Of a DNA stretch of 34,644 bases, positions 6,191 to 13,313 are shown piece after piece (position 1 is the stretch's first letter; each line of letters opens with the position of its first letter). A model generated the notes under the pieces. That model did not search any database. It saw only the letters and a list, made by a program, of their open reading frames with translations, and had not been told where the DNA came from. The translations under genes were made by a program, and so were the position numbers. The stretch is from the NCBI GenBank assembly GCA_041563315.1, contig JBFFNE010000025.1:1-34644 (forward strand). The letters run 5' to 3'. This DNA is from JBFEYJ01 sp041563315. GTDB lineage: Bacteria; Pseudomonadota; Gammaproteobacteria; Thiohalomonadales; Thiohalomonadaceae.

Positions 6191-7537
6191 TTGAAAGTAC
6201 ATATTCTGGGCATTTGCGGCACCTTCATGGGCGGTGTGGCGCTGTTGGCGCGCTCGCTTGGTCACGAGGTGAGCGGCCAGGATGCGGGTGTCTATCCGCC
6301 GATGAGTACCCAACTGGAGGAGCAGGGCATTGCCCTGTATGAGGGTTATGGGCCAGAGGCGATCCCGGCTGATGTGGATATGGTGGTGATTGGCAATGCG
6401 CTTTCCCGCGGCAACCCGGCGGTGGAGTATGTACTTAACCGTGGCCTGCCCTACACCTCTGGATCGCAGTGGCTGAGCGACAACCTGTTGCGTGATTGCT
6501 GGGTACTGGCGGTGGCCGGTACCCATGGCAAGACCACCACTGCTTCGATGTTGGCGTGGATCCTGGAGTATGCCGGTATCCAGCCGGGCTTTCTCATCGG
6601 TGGCATTCCGCAGAATTTCGGCCTCTCCGCCCGCCGCGGCGGCAGTCCCTTCTTCGTGGTTGAAGCGGACGAGTACGACACCGCCTTTTTCGACAAGCGC
6701 TCCAAGTTCGTCCACTATCACCCGCGCACCCTGGTGATGAACAACCTGGAGTTCGATCATGCGGACATATTCCCTGATCTGGCTGCGATCCAGCGCCAGT
6801 TCCATCACCTTGTGCGCACCGTACCCGGCGAGGGGTTGATCCTCGCCCCGGCCGATGACGCCAACCTCGATGTGGTACTCAAGATGGGGTGCTGGACACC
6901 GTGCGAGGCCACCGGTAGCGACAGTGGCTGGTCGGTCGGCAACGCGACGGAAGACGGCAGCCGCTTTGAGGTCTGCTGGCGCGGTGAGTCCCAGGGCACG
7001 GTCGAATGGGAATTGCTTGGTGCGCACAATGTGAGCAATGCCTTGGTCGCCATTGGCGCGGCGCGCCATGCCGGAGTGCCGGCGGCGCAAGCCGTCGAGG
7101 CGCTGTGCCGGTTCAAAAATGTTAAACGTCGTATGGAACTGCGCGGTGAGGCCAACGGTATCCGTATCTACGATGACTTTGCCCATCACCCCACCGCCAT
7201 CGCCACCACCCTGGCCGGCCTGCGCAACAAGGTGGGTGAGGCGCGTATCCTCGCCGTGCTCGAACCGCGTTCCAACACCATGCGCATGGGCGTGCATAAG
7301 GAGACCCTGTTGCCTTCACTCGCTGGTGCTAACAGGGTGTTCATTTATACCCCCAAGGACCTGGGCTGGCAGTTGCCGGAGGGGGCGCCGGAGTCGGTGA
7401 CTTCCTGTGAAAATTTCGAGCAGTTGTTGAGCGCGGTGCTTGCCGAGGCGAGGGCGGGGGATTATATCCTGGTGATGAGTAATGGCGGGTTTGGAGGGAT
7501 TCATGGGAAGTTACTTGAGAGCCTAAAGGTGGGGTAG
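6191..7537 (+). CDS. mpl: UDP-N-acetylmuramate:L-Ala-gamma-D-Glu-meso-diaminopimelate ligase
   Basis: The 448-residue Mur ligase belongs to the recycling branch. It joins the tripeptide recovered from old peptidoglycan directly to UDP-MurNAc in the cytoplasm. The N-terminal dinucleotide-fold motif reads G-I-C-G-T-F-M-G-G (7-15) and the ATP loop is G-T-H-G-K-T-T-T (110-117). The central-domain metal and ATP region contains E-A-D-E-Y-D-T and N-N-L-E-F-D-H-A-D, and the C-terminal domain has D-D-F-A-H-H-P and E-P-R-S-N-T-M. The start is TTG at 6191, chosen because the protein begins K-V-H-I-L-G directly there and AGAGGA lies 7 bases upstream. Together with anmK near the right end of the window it indicates active cell-wall recycling. 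Confidence 0.95.
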   Translation: MKVHILGICGTFMGGVALLARSLGHEVSGQDAGVYPPMSTQLEEQGIALYEGYGPEAIPADVDMVVIGNALSRGNPAVEYVLNRGLPYTSGSQWLSDNLLRDCWVLAVAGTHGKTTTASMLAWILEYAGIQPGFLIGGIPQNFGLSARRGGSPFFVVEADEYDTAFFDKRSKFVHYHPRTLVMNNLEFDHADIFPDLAAIQRQFHHLVRTVPGEGLILAPADDANLDVVLKMGCWTPCEATGSDSGWSVGNATEDGSRFEVCWRGESQGTVEWELLGAHNVSNALVAIGAARHAGVPAAQAVEALCRFKNVKRRMELRGEANGIRIYDDFAHHPTAIATTLAGLRNKVGEARILAVLEPRSNTMRMGVHKETLLPSLAGANRVFIYTPKDLGWQLPEGAPESVTSCENFEQLLSAVLAEARAGDYILVMSNGGFGGIHGKLLESLKVG

Positions 7538-8058
7538 TTTCCTCTTCGCGGTGCCCGCGCGACGTGCAGGAAGCACTTGGATGTGCGAGAGCGGCCTTCT
7601 TGTCATTTCAGGTCGTTCAGGCAACTCGCGAGGCGAAAGGCCGCCTTGCTCAAACATGCCTTCACTTCCCCTGAAATGACTGCGATGCTCGGTTGCGCCT
7701 AACGGGAAAAAACCGCTCCGTTTGGCAGCACTATTCAGAAGTCAGTAATCATTCTTTGTCCAGATTCATTGGGACAGTCAAACGAAGGGGTTTTAAAACC
7801 CGTCAATTCCCGCCGAGTAGCCCTCCTGGAACAAGCACCCGTAGGGCAGGAGTTTCGGGAACGTTTCTTTGGGTACTTTCTTGTCGCCACAAGAAAGTAC
7901 CTCGCCGGCGGGGGTGAGACCCTGCATTAAATCCACGTCACGACTGCGATACAATAGGCAACCACCCATCGATCCAGCCTACAACCATTTCCCCTAGCCC
8001 TCCCCACAGGCTATCCTAAGAAGATTCCATAACACCCCAGGTCCACCTGCCGTTTTCT
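7538..8058. other. 521-base gene-free region rich in inverted repeats
   Basis: No credible gene is present; a 74-codon ORF at 7693-7917 is basic and low in coding character. Structures seen are GCGGCCTT at 7591-7598 with its complement at 7637-7644, TCATTTCAGG at 7603-7612 with its complement at 7670-7679 (interleaved with the first pair), a 14-base palindrome GGGTTTTAAAACCC at 7788-7801, and a perfect 12-bp hairpin at 7873-7900. From memory, sequences of this kind (CATTTCAGG with AAGGCATG, then an ACTTTCTTG hairpin) recur between genes in many gammaproteobacteria, so I read this as dispersed intergenic repeat material. The ubiX promoter should lie near its right end but I cannot place it. 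Confidence 0.55.
7873..7900. repeat. perfect 12-bp hairpin with tetraloop
   Basis: GTACTTTCTTGT (7873-7884) and ACAAGAAAGTAC (7889-7900) are exact reverse complements around the loop CGCC. No T-run follows, so it is unlikely to be an intrinsic terminator. It resembles the core of a dispersed intergenic repeat of gammaproteobacteria (from memory). Confidence 0.7.
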
Positions 8059-8676
8059 ATGCCAAAAAACAACAACGCCGTTTCCCTGGCCATGACCGGA
8101 GCCTCCGGCGCCCCCTATGGACTGCGCTTGCTCGAGTGTTTGCTCGAGGCCGGTCGCGATGTCTACCTGATGGTCTCCTCTCCTGCCCAGGTGGTGCTGG
8201 CCACCGAGACCGACTTGCAGGTGCCGGGGCGTCCCGAAGCGATGCAGACGTTTTTCAGCGAGCGTTTCGGTACGCGCCCGGGACAGTTGCAGGTGTTTGG
8301 TCGGGAGCAGTGGATGGCGCCGGTGGCCAGTGGCTCGAACGCGCCGCACTCGATGGTGGTCTGCCCCTGTTCGACCGGCACGCTTTCTTCGATTGCCACT
8401 GGGGCGAGTAATACCCTAATCGAACGGGCGGCAGACGTGATGATCAAGGAGCGGCGTCAGCTGATTCTGGTCCCTCGCGAGATGCCCTTCTCGGCGATTC
8501 ACCTGGAGCACATGCACAAGCTGGCGCTGCTCGGGGTGACCATCATGCCGGCCTGTCCCGGCTTCTATCACAAGCCAGAGTCAGTGGATGAGCTGATCGA
8601 CTTCGTAGTGGCACGCATCCTCGATCACCTCGGCATTGAGCAACAGCTTGCGGCGCGCTGGGGGGGAACACCGTAA
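8059..8676 (+). CDS. ubiX: flavin prenyltransferase UbiX
   Basis: The 205-residue protein is of the UbiX/Pad1 type. It prenylates reduced FMN with dimethylallyl phosphate to make the cofactor of the UbiD decarboxylase in ubiquinone synthesis. Family marks are the N-terminal flavin motif M-T-G-A-S-G-A-P-Y-G (12-21), C-P-C-S-T-G-T-L-S-S-I-A-T-G in the middle, R-A-A-D-V-M-I-K-E-R-R near residue 130 and the substrate-site stretch L-V-P-R-E-M-P. The length is close to the usual 190-210. The start at 8059 gives a short polar lead-in (P-K-N-N-N) before the first strand. A LON-domain gene follows after 5 bases, so the two are probably cotranscribed. Confidence 0.94.
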   Translation: MPKNNNAVSLAMTGASGAPYGLRLLECLLEAGRDVYLMVSSPAQVVLATETDLQVPGRPEAMQTFFSERFGTRPGQLQVFGREQWMAPVASGSNAPHSMVVCPCSTGTLSSIATGASNTLIERAADVMIKERRQLILVPREMPFSAIHLEHMHKLALLGVTIMPACPGFYHKPESVDELIDFVVARILDHLGIEQQLAARWGGTP

Positions 8677-8681
8677 AGGCT

Positions 8682-9272
8682 ATGAACAGGCATAGTATCC
8701 CGCTTTTCCCCCTGCGTTCGGTGCTGTTTCCCGGTGGCCCGCTGGCATTGCGGATCTTCGAGGCTCGTTACCTGGATATGATCAGCCGTTGTCTGCGGCA
8801 GGAAAGCGGTTTTGGCGTCGTGCTGATCCGCGATGGCAGTGAGGTTGGCGACGCCCCGGAGGTCTACGATGTCGGTACGCTGGGGCGCATCAGCTACTGG
8901 GAACAGCGGCGTGATGGCCTGCTGGGTATCACCTTCACCGGAGAGCAGCGCTTTCGCATCCTCGAGCGGTGGACCGAGCCCAACCGGTTAATGGTTGCCG
9001 AGGTGGAGTTGCTGCCCAATGAGCCTGCGGTTGCGGTGCCGGGAGAGTACAGCGAACTTGTCACCAGGCTGCAGCGCATCATCGATGCGCTGGGACATCC
9101 TTACCTGACCATGCCGAAGGCCTACGATGACAGTGTCTGGGTCGGTGCACGCCTGGTGGAACTGTTGCCGCTCGATCTGGCACAAAAGCAGCACATGCTG
9201 CAGCTCGATGATCCGCTGGAACGGCTTAAGCGCATTGCCGGTTTGCTGGCGAATTCCAGGGACCGTTGCTAG
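8682..9272 (+). CDS. LON N-terminal (substrate-binding) domain protein
   Basis: The 196-residue stand-alone protein has only the N-terminal domain of Lon protease. It opens with I-P-L-F-P-L-R-S-V-L-F-P-G-G-P-L-A-L-R-I-F-E, the characteristic first strands, followed by R-Y-L-D-M-I and the G-F-G-V-V-L motif. There is no AAA ATPase or Ser-Lys protease domain, so it is not a protease by itself. Such proteins are common near ubiX or in proteobacterial housekeeping clusters, and their job is not established; peptide or protein binding is presumed from the domain. The start at 8682 lies just after the ubiX stop (8674-8676), with an AAAGG sequence shared between the stop and the ribosome binding site. 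Confidence 0.88.
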   Translation: MNRHSIPLFPLRSVLFPGGPLALRIFEARYLDMISRCLRQESGFGVVLIRDGSEVGDAPEVYDVGTLGRISYWEQRRDGLLGITFTGEQRFRILERWTEPNRLMVAEVELLPNEPAVAVPGEYSELVTRLQRIIDALGHPYLTMPKAYDDSVWVGARLVELLPLDLAQKQHMLQLDDPLERLKRIAGLLANSRDRC

Positions 9273-9396
9273 CCCACGTTGCAGTAAAAAATCCGGTGGC
9301 ACAAAGGGTGGCCATAGTCGCTCGGTAACCGCATGGCTTTCTTCCCCCTCTCAACTAGATTTGACTAGAGGCAGGTCGAGAATAGGAGAGGCGGTG

Positions 9397-9795
9397 ATGA
9401 GAACGTCGAATTTGATCCGGCGGATCGGTATGTTCCTGGCAATGATGGCACTGCTGGGCGGACAGTTGTCCCCGGCTAATGCGGCCATGGTGGGTACGAC
9501 GACGGCATTGCAGCAGACACGACAGCAATTAGACCGTGAGGTACTGGTGGGGGTGTTCGACCGCCAGACGGTGCTGGAGCAGCTGATCGAGCTCGATGTT
9601 GAGCCGGTTGCGGCAAAAGCCCGCGTTGCCGCACTGACCGATGAGGAGATCCGGCAACTTAACCAACATCTGGCCGAGATGCCGGCAGGGGGGGATGTCC
9701 TGGGCGTCGCGCTGGTGGTGTTTATTGTGTTTATCATCACCGATATGCTTGGTGCGACGGATATCTTCCCCTTCGTCCACTCCATCAATAAATAG
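9397..9795 (+). CDS. PA2779-family exported protein with a double-glycine-like site
   Basis: The 132-residue protein starts at ATG 9397, preceded by AGGAG with eight bases of spacing. Residues 1-29 form a signal peptide ending at A-N-A. A charged helical part (31-96) follows, including L-T-D-E-E-I-R-Q-L-N-Q-H-L-A-E-M-P-A-G-G at 80-99. The end is a hydrophobic segment (about 101-120) and a short tail, F-P-F-V-H-S-I-N-K. The order matches the uncharacterised PA2779 family, and the next gene encodes its usual partner, a PA2778-family C39-like peptidase, only 10 bases away. The L-x-x-E-E-I ... G-G stretch resembles the leader that C39 peptidases cut after Gly-Gly; cleavage at 99/100 would release a 33-residue hydrophobic peptide. 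That processing step is my inference, not a known activity. Confidence 0.82.
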   Translation: MRTSNLIRRIGMFLAMMALLGGQLSPANAAMVGTTTALQQTRQQLDREVLVGVFDRQTVLEQLIELDVEPVAAKARVAALTDEEIRQLNQHLAEMPAGGDVLGVALVVFIVFIITDMLGATDIFPFVHSINK

Positions 9796-9805
9796 CCGGT
9801 TGCCG

Positions 9806-10813
9806 ATGCTCATGTACCGGCGCACCTGCCGGTTAGTCGGTGCGCTATCGCTGCTACTTTTCCTTGGGGCTTGCAGCCATACCCTGCAGAGCAGCCGCTT
9901 GCAGCAGGTCCCCCCGCAGCAGATACCGCTAGCATGGGAACTGGATAACACTCCTTTTTTTGCACAGTCGCGCTATCAGTGTGGTCCGGCGGCATTGGCG
10001 ACGATGCTCGTCTATCGGCGCGTTTCGGTGGTGCCGGATGGCCTGACCGACAAGGTCTACCTGCCGCAGCGTGAGGGGAGTGTTACGGTGGAGATGGAGG
10101 CCACAGCACGCCGTTACGGCATGCTGGTCTATCCGCTGGCGCCGTCGCTGGAGTCTGCCTTGCGTGAGGTCGCGGCAGGCAATCCGGTGCTGGTGCTGCA
10201 AAATCTCGGATTTGAGTGGTTACCGCGCTGGCATTACGCGGTGCTGATCGGATATGACCTGAATGCGGGCAAGCTCATTCTGCGCTCTGGTGTGACACGG
10301 CGCTATGTGGTGTCGATGGGCCTGTTCAAGAAGACCTGGCGACGGGCGGATTTCTGGGCAAGGGTGATCATTCCGCCAGCCAGTATCCCCGTGAGTGCGG
10401 ATGCCATACACACGATTGAAGCGGCGGTGGCTCTCGAGCAGAGTCGGCAAGATGCCGCTGCACTCACCGCTTATCGTGCAGCGACTGAACGCTGGCCGGA
10501 TTCAACCCTGGCCTGGCTGGCACGGGGTAATTTGGCCTATCGGCTGGGAAGGCATGAGGAGGCCGAAACCAGTTACCGGTTTGGCCTGAAAGCCGATCCG
10601 GCCCATGCCGCACTGTGGAACAATCTTGCCTATGCCCTTGCGCATCGGCACTGCGGGGCAGCGGCACAGGCGGCGGTGTGTTGCGCCATCGACCTCGCCC
10701 CGGACATCGGGCAATATCGGGACAGTCTCCGGGAGCTTCAGGGGAGCGTGGATGACACCGCCGCCTGTGGGGTGATTACCTGCCCGCCCCCGTCGGTTAT
10801 GCAGGACCACTAG
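9806..10813 (+). CDS. PA2778-family C39-like cysteine peptidase lipoprotein with TPR repeats
   Basis: 335 residues from ATG 9806; an in-frame ATG two codons later (9812) is possible. The N-terminus is a lipoprotein signal with lipobox L-G-A-C and lipidated Cys23, so the protein should be anchored in the envelope. The papain-like C39 domain shows the nucleophile Cys59 in Y-Q-C-G-P-A-A, an upstream Gln54, and His143 in R-W-H-Y-A-V-L-I-G-Y-D with Asp151 behind it. The complete catalytic set is therefore present. The C-terminal third (about 205-305) holds tetratricopeptide-like helices (L-A-W-L-A-R-G-N-L-A-Y, A-L-W-N-N-L-A-Y-A-L-A). It follows the PA2779 gene in a conserved pairing and ends 4 bases from the convergent DedA-LssY gene. 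Its substrate is unknown; the neighbouring protein is the obvious candidate. Confidence 0.85.
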   Translation: MLMYRRTCRLVGALSLLLFLGACSHTLQSSRLQQVPPQQIPLAWELDNTPFFAQSRYQCGPAALATMLVYRRVSVVPDGLTDKVYLPQREGSVTVEMEATARRYGMLVYPLAPSLESALREVAAGNPVLVLQNLGFEWLPRWHYAVLIGYDLNAGKLILRSGVTRRYVVSMGLFKKTWRRADFWARVIIPPASIPVSADAIHTIEAAVALEQSRQDAAALTAYRAATERWPDSTLAWLARGNLAYRLGRHEEAETSYRFGLKADPAHAALWNNLAYALAHRHCGAAAQAAVCCAIDLAPDIGQYRDSLRELQGSVDDTAACGVITCPPPSVMQDH

Positions 10814-10817
10814 GGCA

Positions 10818-12800
10818 TCAGGGGGCGGCGAGCAGTACCACCTCGCCGTTCCAGCCCTCCTGTTGCCGTGGCCGTTGGGTGACCTGCCCGCGCAGCGGCA
10901 GCGGGGTTTCGAGGAATTGTCGCAAGGGGAGATCAAAATCGGCCTGGGTACGCGGGGCGCTGACACCGCTTTGCGTTACCGGGCGAAGCAGGCTGACATT
11001 GCCGATCCAAAGCGGCGTGTCTGCCGGCTTTAGCCGGTGGTTGCTCGGCCACAGGCGCAGCGCCAGCAGTGCCTTTTCTCCATCCGCCACCTTGACCAGC
11101 AACAGTGATTCGTTATGGCCGTCATGCACCTGGGGCAAGACCGGCAGGCGTTCTAGCGGGGTCTCATGATTGAGCCAGGTCAGCCAGCTCACCCCCGTTA
11201 AGGGCGGTGGGCTATGCCACCCCTGCTGCTTCAAAGCCATCTTGAGCACAGCAAGGTGGCCGGCATACTGCAGGTTCAGTGGATGGGCATGGGTGCCGCG
11301 CAGGTCGGATCGATAGGCGGGCAACTGTTGCCATTGCCCCTGTCGCCACTCGCTCTGGACAAGGTAGTTGATCTCCTCAGTGATCGTATAACGGGAGAGT
11401 GTTGTCTCATGGTGCTGCCAGCTGTGCCAGCTACCACTCAGGAGCAGGGTGGTGAGGGCGACGGCGGCGAGTGCGCGGGGTGATAAAGGCTTGGCCGGGT
11501 GGTGGCGATAACCGATCCCCAGCAAAGAGATCCAGGCCATGCCGAGCGTCAGAGCGCCCAATACCCCGGAGAGGCGATGGGCTCCCAGATAGAGACGGGC
11601 AAAGGCGATCGCCAGCACGAAACAAGCGATGATAGCGTAGACCCGCCAGCGTTTTTGCTGCGGTAATTCACGGGCGATAAGTATCGCGAGAAAGCCGTAC
11701 ACCGCCATCGCCGTCATTAAGGGTCCGCTATGGATGCTGTCCGTCAGCGGACCCTTAGTCACCGCGCTAGTCCAGCGTAGGCTGAAGCTGATTAGAGCGC
11801 CGACCCCGACCGCAGCAAGCCAATGCCAGAGCGCCTGCCTGTGCTGCTCAAGCCACAGCCAGCAGGTCATTACTAATAGCAAAGGTAGCAGCACCTGCCA
11901 GTCGCCCAGCATGCTCAGCGCCACCAGAAAGTGGTCCATCCAGGGGGTACGCAATGCCTCTAGGGTGTAATAGAGGTAGTCGTTCAGGTTGATCAGCAGT
12001 TCGTTCTGGCCCACAGCGTGGTGCACCAGAGCGAAGAGCAGTGAGGTCACGAGCAGCACCAGCGCGAGCAATGACAGGCCTCGCGCCTCTGGATGTTCCG
12101 GGTCAATCAATGCTGCCGGGATCTCGCCCATCACAGGGTGCAGGCGGGCCCAGGTGAGGGTGCGGTGCATCCATGGCCAAGTGTGACGGTGCAGCCAGTT
12201 GAACAGATGTTTCTGTAGCCACAGTGCCATAAACAACAGGCCCAGCAGGGTACCGATGAGTACCGCAAGGCGTGAAGCGACCTCAGCGGCCAGGCCGAGT
12301 GAGGTGGCGAAGATCATGCCGGGAAAGACATAGACCGGTGCCCAGAGGGTGCCGGAGATGATATTGAACAGGATAAATCGTCGGGTTGGCATCTCCAGCA
12401 TACCGGCTACAGCAGGAATCACCGGCCGGATAGGTCCGACGAAGCGGCCGAGAAGGATACTCTTGCCGCCGTGGCGGTAAAAAAAATGGGTGGCCCTGGC
12501 AATAAGCTCCGGGTGCTTGCGTAGCGGCCACATAGTCTTTACCTGCATGTGGTAACGCCGCCCCAGCCAGAAGCTAACTCCGTCACCGGCGATGGCGCCG
12601 AATGCAGCCCATACCAGAGTTAGCCACAGTGGCAGGACGCCGGTGCCGACCATCGCACCGACGCCGAACATCATTGCCGCGCCCGGGAGAAGCAGCCCGA
12701 CCAGGGCAAGGGACTCAAAAAAGGCGATAAGGAATACCCCGACACCCGCCCAGCCGGGGTTGGCGCTGATCCAGTCAAAGAGGGCGGAGATAGTGTCCAT
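10818..12800 (-). CDS. DedA - degenerate PAP2 - LssY C-terminal fusion membrane protein
   Basis: 660 residues with three parts. Residues 1-200 form a DedA domain with the conserved F-F-E-S acidic site (Glu29), G-D-G-V-S-F-W-L-G-R (71-80) and paired arginines in G-R-F-V-G-P-I-R-P (118-126), as in undecaprenyl-phosphate and phospholipid flippases. Residues about 245-435 are six-helix PAP2-like, but the phosphatase motifs are worn: no K-x6-R-P, S-G-P (358-360) in place of S-G-H, and H-R-L-S-G in place of H-x-x-x-D. Arg402 and His408 remain. Residues about 445-660 match the LssY C-terminal domain, of unknown role. The whole is a membrane-lipid protein in which DedA transport is likely and phosphatase activity doubtful. 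It converges on the PA2778 gene. Confidence 0.85.
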   Translation of the reverse strand: MDTISALFDWISANPGWAGVGVFLIAFFESLALVGLLLPGAAMMFGVGAMVGTGVLPLWLTLVWAAFGAIAGDGVSFWLGRRYHMQVKTMWPLRKHPELIARATHFFYRHGGKSILLGRFVGPIRPVIPAVAGMLEMPTRRFILFNIISGTLWAPVYVFPGMIFATSLGLAAEVASRLAVLIGTLLGLLFMALWLQKHLFNWLHRHTWPWMHRTLTWARLHPVMGEIPAALIDPEHPEARGLSLLALVLLVTSLLFALVHHAVGQNELLINLNDYLYYTLEALRTPWMDHFLVALSMLGDWQVLLPLLLVMTCWLWLEQHRQALWHWLAAVGVGALISFSLRWTSAVTKGPLTDSIHSGPLMTAMAVYGFLAILIARELPQQKRWRVYAIIACFVLAIAFARLYLGAHRLSGVLGALTLGMAWISLLGIGYRHHPAKPLSPRALAAVALTTLLLSGSWHSWQHHETTLSRYTITEEINYLVQSEWRQGQWQQLPAYRSDLRGTHAHPLNLQYAGHLAVLKMALKQQGWHSPPPLTGVSWLTWLNHETPLERLPVLPQVHDGHNESLLLVKVADGEKALLALRLWPSNHRLKPADTPLWIGNVSLLRPVTQSGVSAPRTQADFDLPLRQFLETPLPLRGQVTQRPRQQEGWNGEVVLLAAP

Positions 12801-12915
12801 CTGACTATTCTACCGTCGGATTTTTTTCATCGCTGTTTTATCGTTGTTTTATTGCATTTGGAACCATCGCAACTAGCCTTGGAATAAATCCTGAGTAAAA
12901 TACGTCAGTAATTAT

Positions 12916-13137
12916 ATGGACTATCTAAAGTTTCATACCGAAGAGTTGCCTCACCTGGCCGAAGCCGGTGCCCGTTATGTGGTGGTCGCCTGCTGTGGTA
13001 GCTGGCGAGATGGCGAGGTGACCAGCAGTCCTGCCCATATCGCCCGGCTTCAACGTGAGTTGCGCAAGCGTTTCATGAACCGCATCAAACCCCTGCGGGT
13101 TGAGGATAGTTTACGTAAAAAAGCCGCTCAACCATGA
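12916..13137 (+). CDS. hypothetical 73-residue protein
   Basis: The ORF starts at ATG 12916 after an AT-rich leader and has no recognised domain. It is soluble in character, with a V-V-V-A-C-C-G-S-W strand-like stretch (22-30) and a basic second half (R-L-Q-R-E-L-R-K-R-F at 44-53). No clear ribosome binding site is seen before the start. Support for it being real is that an intrinsic terminator overlaps its 3' end, and that it occupies sequence not claimed by the divergent DedA-LssY gene. The stop codon (13135-13137) falls inside the terminator hairpin. The function is unknown. Confidence 0.6.
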   Translation: MDYLKFHTEELPHLAEAGARYVVVACCGSWRDGEVTSSPAHIARLQRELRKRFMNRIKPLRVEDSLRKKAAQP

Positions 13138-13148
13138 GTGGCTTTTTT
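13117..13148. terminator. intrinsic terminator overlapping the end of the 73-residue gene
   Basis: The stem pairs AAGCCGCTCA (13121-13130) with TGAGTGGCTT (13135-13144), with one G-T wobble. It is flanked by four more A on the left and four more T on the right, so it can act in both directions. The four-base loop contains the last sense bases of the gene, and the stop codon is part of the stem. Confidence 0.8.
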
Positions 13149-13257
13149 GTATTTGGAAAACGTTTATACGAATGCCTGTGATTTGCGACCGGTTTGCCTC
13201 GCACGATTCGGCAAACCTACGGCGTAGGGTACCGCCGTCAGGCGCCCCGTATTGTCC

Positions 13258-13297
13258 AAAATGAAAGAAGCCGCCCGCTGGGCGGCTTCTTTCATTT
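13258..13297. terminator. intrinsic terminator of hemL
   Basis: A very strong hairpin pairs GAAAGAAGCCGCCC (13263-13276) with GGGCGGCTTCTTTC (13280-13293) around the loop GCT, with further A/T pairing outside. It lies 17 bases beyond the hemL stop codon. Between this and the previous terminator are two smaller inverted repeats (GGTTTGCC 13191-13198 with 13210-13217; ACGGCG with CGCCGT nearby) of unknown meaning. Confidence 0.8.
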
Positions 13298-13313
13298 GGC
13301 GGCCGGGCCAGGA

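Noticed and set aside
7693..7917. 74-codon ORF as a gene
   Set aside because: It is basic, lies over inverted repeats and palindromes, has no ribosome site and looks like translated repeat DNA.
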